NCBI GenBank assembly: GCA_021791135.1
Contig: JAJYXD010000089.1
Location: forward strand, 1 to 6,979
From: a bacterium
Lineage (GTDB): Bacteria > Patescibacteriota > Minisyncoccia > UBA6257 > GWB1-50-10
Length of the DNA stretch: 6,979 bases
Direction: 5' to 3'
Part shown: piece by piece, positions 1-3,793 of the stretch
How the letters are laid out: every line of letters begins with the position of its first letter
How positions within the stretch are numbered: the first letter of the stretch is position 1
The notes under the pieces: generated by a model
What the model saw: the letters and a program-made list of their open reading frames with translations, nothing else
Database searches by the model: none
Told to the model about the DNA's origin: nothing
Made by a program: the position numbers and the translations under genes

Positions 1-383
1 AGGAATTCTATCTTATTTGCGATAACCCGAAATGCGGGGGAGCGAGGATGGTGGCGAAGGAAGGAGACGATCTGGGAATCGAGGCAATCAGGGACAGGAT
101 AGAAATCGACAAGACGGTGATGAAGACGCTTCTCGGCATGGAGGGGGTTTCAAAGGTGTACTTGAGAAACGCGATTCCGGTCAATGAGGCGGCGGAAGCC
201 GTGGATATGTATGAGGTTACCCCCGAATACTCCTATGAATACGACAAAAAAGAAGGAAAAGTGAAGGTACACGAGACGCCGTGGACGGTACCCGATGAGG
301 ATGGAGCCTCTTCTTACAGCCTTTTACCCGCCGCAGTGGTGGTAGCGCTTATAAAGCAGACCGCGAAAACCCTCGGGTTATAG
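1..383 (+). CDS. 3' end of an unrecognised conserved-looking protein (partial)
   Basis: The reading frame is open from base 3 to a TAG at 381-383 and has no start at the window edge, so this is the C-terminal 126 residues of a gene that begins upstream. An internal ATG at 48 could be taken for a start, but the codons before it read EFYLICDNPKCGGAR, a protein-like stretch with a CX4C pair that could be half of a zinc site. The rest is a mixed alpha/beta sequence with an acidic, aromatic central part (YEVTPEYSYEYD) and a hydrophobic helix near the C-terminus (LLPAAVVVALIKQ). I do not recognise the family and assign no function. A weak hairpin terminator follows, so it is probably the last gene of its transcript. 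Confidence 0.75.
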   Translation, partial: EFYLICDNPKCGGARMVAKEGDDLGIEAIRDRIEIDKTVMKTLLGMEGVSKVYLRNAIPVNEAAEAVDMYEVTPEYSYEYDKKEGKVKVHETPWTVPDEDGASSYSLLPAAVVVALIKQTAKTLGL

Positions 384-393
384 TAATAACCCG

Positions 394-419
394 CACATCG
401 AAAATTTTTCGGTGTGTTT
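394..419 (+). terminator. Weak intrinsic terminator after the first gene
   Basis: CACATCG (394-400) pairs with CGGTGTG (410-416) with one G-T wobble. The AAAA/TTTT between them can extend the stem. A short T tract (TTTGT) follows. The position 11 nt after the stop and just before a promoter supports a terminator, but the T tract is short. Confidence 0.5.
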
Positions 420-424
420 GTCAA

Positions 425-452
425 TTGTTGACTCTCTCGCGGATGGTATAAT
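425..452 (+). promoter_or_regulatory. Extended -10 promoter reading into the structured RNA region
   Basis: A consensus -10 TATAAT lies at 447-452 with the extended element TGG at 444-446. Upstream, TTGTTG (425-430) sits at a 16-nt spacing and TTGACT (428-433) at a 13-nt spacing; the first is the more plausible -35. Transcription would begin near 459, exactly where the first RNA stem starts. No reading frame follows, so the product is probably a non-coding RNA. Confidence 0.7.
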
Positions 453-458
453 TACTGT

Positions 459-605
459 ATCCCGCTATTTAGATTCCGGATCAAATAATCCTTTTTATTG
501 GTTCCGAGTAATCCAGATTCAATAGAGGATTCACTTCTTCTTACGAACTGGTTCAGGAACCTGGGCTTGGAAAGAGCCGGGATTATCTAAAGGCGGGATT
601 TCTGT
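459..605 (+). ncRNA. Candidate 6S-like rod-shaped RNA
   Basis: Both ends pair. ATCCCGC (459-465) pairs with GCGGGAT (593-599), TTTAGA (468-473) with TCTAAA (586-591), and TCCGG (475-479) with CCGGGA (577-582) through one bulged G. A large asymmetric bubble follows (480-499 facing 562-576). An apical stem is made by GGTTCC (500-505) with GGAACC (556-561) and the AA-CCAG-TTC segment (510-520) with GAACTGGTT (545-553), capped by a 24-nt loop. Closing stem, central bubble and apical stem is the architecture of 6S RNA, the promoter-mimic regulator of RNA polymerase. At about 141 nt it is shorter than the usual 180. A T-rich tail (600-610) follows the closing stem. The fold and the matching promoter are seen in the sequence; the 6S identity is inferred from shape only. 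The short local hairpin 478-491 (GGAT/ATCC) inside the bubble is an alternative pairing. Confidence 0.5.
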
Positions 606-803
606 TTCTTGAGTTTTTTATTTCCCCCGCACCGCGCTCCTCCTCAGCTCGGGCGCTTGCTTACCAAGCATACCGATGGGGAAGATAAACGTGCTTGGTA
701 AGCATCCCGAGGAGTTCACGACGAGGGGCTACCTTATTACTGCCAAGTCTTACCCTCGTTCGGAGGAACACGGTGCGGGTGTTTTTATTAAAAAACTCAA
801 GAA
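606..803 (+). ncRNA. Large structured RNA (three-way junction), family unknown
   Basis: The ends form a perfect 15-bp inverted repeat: TTCTTGAGTTTTTTA (606-620) with TAAAAAACTCAAGAA (789-803). Inside it nest CCCGCACCG (626-634) with CGGTGCGGG (771-779), and TCCTCC (638-643) with GGAGGA (762-767). These close a junction carrying two hairpins. Hairpin A pairs CTCGGG (648-653) with CCCGAG (706-711) and TGCTTACCAAGCA (658-670) with TGCTTGGTAAGCA (692-704), with a 21-nt loop. Hairpin B pairs ACGAGGG (721-727) with CCCTCGT (753-759), with a 25-nt loop. So many nested perfect helices strongly suggest a functional fold. I see no landmarks of tmRNA, RNase P RNA, SRP RNA or a T-box. It could be transcribed together with the preceding RNA, since I see no promoter of its own. 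A DNA element with terminal inverted repeats is the main alternative. Confidence 0.5.
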
Positions 804-816
804 TCTTTTGTGGTGA

Positions 817-845
817 TTGTTGAACGTTGAGATGCATGTTATAAT
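817..845 (+). promoter_or_regulatory. Extended -10 promoter of the Cys-pair membrane protein
   Basis: A consensus TATAAT lies at 840-845 with extended TGT at 837-839. A -35-like TTGTTG (817-822) sits 17 nt upstream. The 7 nt between the -10 and the ATG at 853 put the transcription start at or next to the start codon, so the message is probably leaderless. Confidence 0.7.
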
Positions 846-852
846 AAAACAA

Positions 853-1263
853 ATGAAGGTTTTTTCTGCCATTCTTCTCGCAATAAGCATCCTCGGGGTG
901 AGTGTCTTCGGGTTTTTGGGAATGCAGGCGATGCACGACGAAGCGAACGGGGGATGTCTTGCGAATTTTGCGGGGGGAGCGACTCCCTGTCCTTTGAGGG
1001 ACGGGATGTTCGCATTTTCGCTTTTCCATTCGAGCGTTTTCAAAAATTCGGTTGCGAGCGCTTTTGCGCCGGTATCTTTATTCCTGTTTTCTCTCCTTCT
1101 CGCATTTCTGTTTGTGATCGCGTTGGGCGAGGGATTATCGTTTTTCAAAAAACAGCCGCTGCATTCGAGAGCCGACTTCGGCGTCGCTACGCCGGTGCGA
1201 ATGAGGGAAGCGTCGTGGATCGCACTTCACGAACATAGCCCCTCGATGCTCCGAAGCGCATAA
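853..1263 (+). CDS. Small two-helix membrane protein with a Cys pair, function unknown
   Basis: This 136-residue protein has one N-terminal hydrophobic helix (residues 4-24) and a second at about 71-92. The loop between them carries C35 and C46 in the context GGCLANFAGGATPCPL. The C-terminal tail (about 45 residues) is polar and ends in a WIALHEHSPSMLRSA segment. If the N-terminus is inside, the Cys loop faces outward, where a CcdA-dependent relay could reduce or oxidise it. I chose the ATG at 853 rather than the TTG at 817 because a consensus extended -10 promoter overlaps the longer N-terminus. There is no Shine-Dalgarno, consistent with a leaderless message. The gene precedes ccdA but is separated from it by an intrinsic terminator. 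A role with the thiol-redox genes is inferred from the Cys pair and position; no enzyme motif is visible. Confidence 0.75.
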   Translation: MKVFSAILLAISILGVSVFGFLGMQAMHDEANGGCLANFAGGATPCPLRDGMFAFSLFHSSVFKNSVASAFAPVSLFLFSLLLAFLFVIALGEGLSFFKKQPLHSRADFGVATPVRMREASWIALHEHSPSMLRSA

Positions 1264-1302
1264 TCCGCGGTTGTGTCGAATATCGCGGTGCATGCGCAGT
1301 TC

Positions 1303-1326
1303 TCCCTTTCACAAGGGATTTTTGTT
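1303..1326 (+). terminator. Intrinsic terminator between the membrane protein gene and ccdA
   Basis: TCCCTT (1303-1308) pairs with AAGGGA (1313-1318) around a TCAC loop, followed directly by five T (1319-1323) and GTT. The stem is short but the form is classic. It argues against the upstream GTG (1273) as the ccdA start, which would place the terminator inside the coding sequence. Confidence 0.6.
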
Positions 1327-1331
1327 GTAAA
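1323..1331 (+). promoter_or_regulatory. Possible extended -10 promoter of ccdA
   Basis: TGT (1323-1325) followed by TGTAAA (1326-1331, 4/6 to TATAAT) lies exactly 7 nt before the ATG at 1339, the same geometry as the promoter at 840. No convincing -35 is visible. It overlaps the end of the terminator T tract. Confidence 0.4.
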
Positions 1332-1338
1332 TGTAAGT

Positions 1339-2091
1339 ATGAGTAAAAATTTTTTTTGGGTATCACTTTCGATTGTTGCGGTGCTCGTGACGATTGCACT
1401 TATCAATCCGTCCGGCATCGACAGTAAATCGCTTTTGTTTCTCGTCTTGGCGACCGCGCTTATCGACAGCTTGAATCCGTGCGCGTTCTCGGTGCTTCTT
1501 CTCACGATTGCGTTTCTTTTCAGTTTGGGAAAAACGCGGGAGGTGGCCGTGAAAGTCGGAGGGACGTACATCTTCGGAATCTTTATCTCGTATCTCTTGA
1601 TAGGATTAGGAATTCTTCAAGCACTTCAGTTTTTCGGCATCCCTCATTTCATGGCGAAAATAACCGCATCGCTTCTCGTGGTGCTCGGCGGACTTGGTAT
1701 TGTGGGTGAACTGATTCCTTCTTTTCCCATAAAACTCAAGATTCCGGCGGCGAGCCATGGAGTGATGGCACGGCTCATGGAAAAAAGATCCATTCCGACC
1801 GCCTTCATCCTCGGTGCGTTTGTGGGGCTTTGCGAGTTTCCCTGTACCGGCGGCCCCTATCTCTTGATCTTGGGACTTCTCCACGATCATACGACGTACT
1901 TCTCCGGAATCTGGCATCTCGTGATCTATAACGTGATATTCGTGCTTCCGCTTGTTCTTATCCTTCTTGCGGCATCGAATGAGAGGGTGCTTCAAAAGGT
2001 CCAGGAATGGCGCAAGGATAACATCAAGAAGTTTCGTCTCTGGGGCGGGATTGCGGCCGTAATCCTTGGTATACTTATATTCGTGCTGTAA
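1339..2091 (+). CDS. ccdA: CcdA/DsbD-family thiol-disulfide transmembrane electron carrier
   Basis: CcdA proteins move electrons from cytoplasmic thioredoxin across the membrane to extracytoplasmic thioredoxin-like proteins. The 250-residue product has the two family signatures: DSLNPCAF (residues 43-50, C48) and LCEFPCTGGPYL (C165 and C169). C48 and C169 are the expected redox pair, each at the start of a three-helix repeat. About six to seven hydrophobic segments are visible, including an extra N-terminal helix (about 5-22) before the core. Length is normal for a stand-alone CcdA, without the periplasmic and thioredoxin domains of full DsbD. The ATG at 1339 is preferred over a GTG at 1273 because a terminator lies between them and the extra residues look unlike a membrane N-terminus. 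There is no Shine-Dalgarno. The following genes, including an anchored CPHC thioredoxin-fold protein that is a plausible partner, continue on the same strand with short gaps. Confidence 0.93.
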   Translation: MSKNFFWVSLSIVAVLVTIALINPSGIDSKSLLFLVLATALIDSLNPCAFSVLLLTIAFLFSLGKTREVAVKVGGTYIFGIFISYLLIGLGILQALQFFGIPHFMAKITASLLVVLGGLGIVGELIPSFPIKLKIPAASHGVMARLMEKRSIPTAFILGAFVGLCEFPCTGGPYLLILGLLHDHTTYFSGIWHLVIYNVIFVLPLVLILLAASNERVLQKVQEWRKDNIKKFRLWGGIAAVILGILIFVL

Positions 2092-2124
2092 AGCGTCGAA
2101 CGGCTAATCAAATACATAAAAACT

Positions 2125-2661
2125 ATGGAATATACGAATGAATCTCAATTCAAAGAGATAATGAAAAAGGTGGAAGAGATGAAGAAAAAAGCATCGGTCG
2201 ATCTTTCCCTCGACGAGGATTTGAGCATCGCGGTGATGAATCTCGTGAGTCTGGAGGAGCATTTCTTCTTTACCGCGGAGAAAACGGGGAAGAACGAATA
2301 TTTTGATCTACTTCGGGAGACAAGAGAAATGAGAAAAGAGCTTCTCGGGAAATTGATCGACAGTCACGAAGGGGAAACATGGTGCATCTCGAAGCATCTT
2401 CTTGCCGCGGCGATGCGCGTTATGGAAGTCGGCACAAAACTCGAAGGAGCCGGAAAACGCGACGAGGCGAAACGAATGTTCGATATCTCCTACAAGGTAT
2501 ATGCGCTCTTCTGGGGATTGCGTCTCAAACTTATTGAAGCGAAAGACATTAAGAAAATTCCCGATGACAAACTGAACATCCACGATGAAGAAGGGAAAGG
2601 AGATCGTCCGTGGGATTACAAAGATATCGTCGAAAAATTGGTAAATTGTTGTGATGAATAA
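2125..2661 (+). CDS. Helical soluble protein of unknown function in the redox cluster
   Basis: This 178-residue protein is largely charged and helical, with no signal peptide or membrane helix. It starts with a Lys/Glu-rich helix, then has LSIAVMNLVSLEEHFFFTAEKTGK (residues 33-56), a likely helical hairpin, a WCISKHLLAAAMR segment (C87) and a long aromatic helix near residue 125-140. It ends in VNCCDE with adjacent cysteines C175 and C176. It is probably a helical bundle that acts in the cytoplasm. I do not recognise a named family. The gene lies 33 nt after ccdA and overlaps or abuts the thioredoxin-like gene, so it is probably cotranscribed with both and may serve the same redox pathway, for example as a cytoplasmic partner. 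There is no Shine-Dalgarno before the ATG, and the TACATA at 2113-2118 is too poor to call a promoter. Confidence 0.85.
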   Translation: MEYTNESQFKEIMKKVEEMKKKASVDLSLDEDLSIAVMNLVSLEEHFFFTAEKTGKNEYFDLLRETREMRKELLGKLIDSHEGETWCISKHLLAAAMRVMEVGTKLEGAGKRDEAKRMFDISYKVYALFWGLRLKLIEAKDIKKIPDDKLNIHDEEGKGDRPWDYKDIVEKLVNCCDE

Positions 2662-3055
2662 CATGAAATCATCGAAGAAAAACAAGCTGTATGTAGCGGG
2701 GTTTATCGTGCTTATCCTCGCCCTGGTGTTCGTGCTCTGGTATTTCAGCGTTCCGAGGGGATCGAGTGGCTCGCTCGACAGTTTTGCGAAGTGTCTCGCG
2801 GATAAAAAGATCACAATGTACGGTGCGGAATGGTGTCCGCATTGCCGGAACGAAAAGAGGAATTTCGGCGACTCATTTAAGTACGTGCCGTATGTGGAGT
2901 GTCCCGACGAACCGAGTCGGTGTACGGCGGCGGGAGTAGATGCATATCCTACATGGATTTTTCCCGATGGGAGGAAGTTTGTGGGTGAGCAAGGGGTGCA
3001 AAGATTATCGGAGTTGAGCGGCTGTCCGCTACCGGCCTCAACTAAGACCCCATGA
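2654..3055 (+). CDS. Membrane-anchored thioredoxin-fold protein with CPHC active site
   Basis: The 133-residue product has a basic N-terminus, one transmembrane anchor (about 12-32, LYVAGFIVLILALVFVLWYF) and a small thioredoxin-fold domain that should lie outside the membrane. The active site is YGAEWCPHC (C61, C64). A second Cys pair, C83 and C90 (YVECPDEPSRC), and the cis-proline segment AYPTWIFPDG (P99) follow. This set closely resembles the thioredoxin domain fused to vitamin K epoxide reductase homologues, but here it stands alone and no VKOR is in the window. CPHC is the dipeptide of DsbA-type oxidases. It is likely to make, break or shuffle disulfides in exported proteins, with electrons exchanged through CcdA two genes upstream. 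The start is uncertain: GTG 2651, ATG 2654 (8-nt overlap with the previous gene) or ATG 2663 (1 nt after its stop); none has a Shine-Dalgarno. It ends in TGA. Confidence 0.88.
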   Translation: MNNMKSSKKNKLYVAGFIVLILALVFVLWYFSVPRGSSGSLDSFAKCLADKKITMYGAEWCPHCRNEKRNFGDSFKYVPYVECPDEPSRCTAAGVDAYPTWIFPDGRKFVGEQGVQRLSELSGCPLPASTKTP

Positions 3056-3057
3056 CC

Positions 3058-3113
3058 GGGACTGTTCACGACTCGCAACGCGAGAGCCCATAAAATGAAT
3101 CAGAGCAGTGCCC
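3058..3113 (+). other. Self-complementary intergenic segment after the redox cluster
   Basis: GGGACTGTTC (3058-3067) can pair with GAGCAGTGCCC (3103-3113) with one bulge and one G-T pair. It encloses a smaller hairpin, CTCGC-AAC-GCGAG (3072-3084). It begins 2 nt after the stop codon. No T tract follows, so it is not a classic intrinsic terminator. It may be a 3'-end-protecting or factor-assisted termination structure. Confidence 0.3.
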
Positions 3114-3168
3114 GCCTTAACAGCCGCCGCATGTTTATTGGGGTTGCAAATTATCTACTGTCTCCATC

Positions 3169-3192
3169 GGTGCTATGCGATAGCATAGCGCC
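3169..3192 (+). promoter_or_regulatory. Putative TrpR-like operator, copy 1
   Basis: This 24-bp near-palindrome has half-sites GGTGCTATGC and GCATAGCGCC around GATA, ten pairs with one mismatch at the DNA level (a wobble in RNA). It matches copy 2 (3748-3771) at 20 of 24 positions. It lies 35 bp upstream of the -10 of the TrpR-like gene. No T tract follows, so an operator is favoured over a terminator. Confidence 0.6.
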
Positions 3193-3227
3193 AGTGAAAC
3201 GGGTCGGCGCAGAAAAGAACGAAAGAG

Positions 3228-3233
3228 TATAAT
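3228..3233 (+). promoter_or_regulatory. -10 element of the TrpR-like regulator gene
   Basis: A perfect TATAAT, with transcription expected from about 3240. There is no good -35 at 16-18 bp (TCGGCG region) and no TG extension, so the promoter may need help. Operator copy 1 is centred about 60 bp upstream of the predicted start, a position more typical of activation or looping than of simple blocking. Confidence 0.5.
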
Positions 3234-3249
3234 TATTTAGAGTTGTAAG

Positions 3250-3257
3250 AAGGAGGT
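3250..3257 (+). promoter_or_regulatory. Strong Shine-Dalgarno that sets the GTG start
   Basis: AAGGAGGT is a full anti-16S match, 9-10 nt before the GTG at 3267. It is the only strong Shine-Dalgarno in the window and supports the GTG over the ATG at 3297. Confidence 0.8.
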
Positions 3258-3266
3258 AGTAAAGGT

Positions 3267-3725
3267 GTGGAAGAAACCATAAGAAAACGCCGCTATATGA
3301 AAAAGGATACAAGAAAGAAAAAATTTTATATACCTCCCATATCCCATTATCCATCACGGAAGGAATGGGAATATGCCGTGTGGAAACTGGCGGTGCGATT
3401 TCCAGAAATACTCGGTGCGGTTATCACTCCGAGCGAGCGCCGCAATCTTGTGATGCGTGTCGCGGTGAGAGAGAGAATCCTCTCGGGGAAAAGCTACCGC
3501 GAAATCGGGAATGAAGTATGGTGTTCTCCGCAGACGGTGAGCGGCATGAAAAAAGCGCTCCGCGAAGAACAGTATCGGAGTTATTGGGAGCGTGGTAAAA
3601 CAGAACGGAAGAAAAAAGCGTACTCCCCAATGTTTCGCGGCGGATTAAGAGAAAAATCACGAAAAAAAGCGCGCGCCACCCATACCGGCCTCGTGCAACT
3701 ATCGGGAATTCCGAGATCGCGTTAA
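3267..3725 (+). CDS. TrpR/YerC-like DNA-binding regulator with long basic tail
   Basis: This 152-residue protein carries a Trp-repressor-superfamily helix-turn-helix. The core runs from about residue 30 (PSRKEWEYAVWKLAVRFPEI) through ITPSERRNLVMRVAVRERIL (53-72) to SGKSYREIGNEVWCSPQTVS (73-92), the last part being the recognition unit. It matches the TrpR pattern of a TP-x-ER helix followed by the turn and a TV(S/T) helix. Outside the core it has a basic N-terminus and a very basic C-terminal extension (about 105-152, KTERKKKAYSP and further Arg/Lys), which could add nonspecific DNA or RNA contacts. It should act as a cytoplasmic dimer. The start is GTG 3267, chosen by the strong Shine-Dalgarno. 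Two copies of a near-palindrome flank the gene, so autoregulation and control of the following glycerate kinase gene are likely. Nothing in the sequence shows that tryptophan is the ligand; YerC-type relatives lack a clear one. Confidence 0.88.
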   Translation: MEETIRKRRYMKKDTRKKKFYIPPISHYPSRKEWEYAVWKLAVRFPEILGAVITPSERRNLVMRVAVRERILSGKSYREIGNEVWCSPQTVSGMKKALREEQYRSYWERGKTERKKKAYSPMFRGGLREKSRKKARATHTGLVQLSGIPRSR

Positions 3726-3747
3726 TTCTCGCAAGGATAGTAAGAGG

Positions 3748-3771
3748 GGTGCTATGTGGTAGCATAGTACC
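3748..3771 (+). promoter_or_regulatory. Putative TrpR-like operator, copy 2, before glycerate kinase
   Basis: This second copy has arms GGTGCTATG and CATAGTACC around TGGTAG. It ends 11 bp before a -10-like TAAAAT and covers the place where the -35 would lie, so a bound repressor would block transcription of the glycerate kinase gene. Confidence 0.6.
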
Positions 3772-3782
3772 TCAAAGGGGGA

Positions 3783-3788
3783 TAAAAT
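3783..3788 (+). promoter_or_regulatory. Possible -10 element of glycerate kinase
   Basis: TAAAAT (5/6 to TATAAT) lies 5 nt before the ATG; the overlapping GATAAA (3781-3786, 4/6) would give the 7-nt gap seen at other genes here. A G-rich AAAGGGGG at 3774-3781 could instead be a distant Shine-Dalgarno if the transcript starts further upstream. Confidence 0.4.
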
Positions 3789-3793
3789 AAACC

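Noticed and set aside
606..803. MITE-like element with 15-bp terminal inverted repeats
   Set aside because: Flanks (TTCTGT and TCTTTT) show no target-site duplication, and the inner helices nest as in an RNA. It remains an alternative, not the favoured reading.
459..803. tmRNA, RNase P RNA, SRP RNA or T-box leader
   Set aside because: The 5' end pairs with 599, not with the far 3' end. No tRNA-like end, no RNase P core motifs, no SRP GGAAGCA-type loop and no T-box sequence were found; the CACCGCG near 630 is only a chance resemblance.
817..852. TTG start giving a longer membrane protein
   Set aside because: A consensus extended -10 promoter lies inside the added codons and the ATG at 853 begins a clean signal-like helix.
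1273..1338. GTG start giving a CcdA 22 residues longer
   Set aside because: The added segment contains an intrinsic terminator and a -10-like element and has no family features.
3169..3192. Hairpin read as an intrinsic terminator
   Set aside because: It is followed by AGTGAAAC with no T tract, and it is duplicated before a promoter, which suits an operator better.
3056..3232. The frame stays open for 58 codons after the TGA of the thioredoxin-like gene, hinting at TGA readthrough or a recoded TGA
   Set aside because: No other gene uses in-frame TGA, the extension looks unlike a domain, and it runs through the operator copy and into the TATAAT of the next gene. The domain is complete at the TGA.
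3056..3266. Possible tRNA in the intergenic gap (a GGTTGCAAATT stretch looks like a T loop)
   Set aside because: No acceptor, D or anticodon stems can be built around it.
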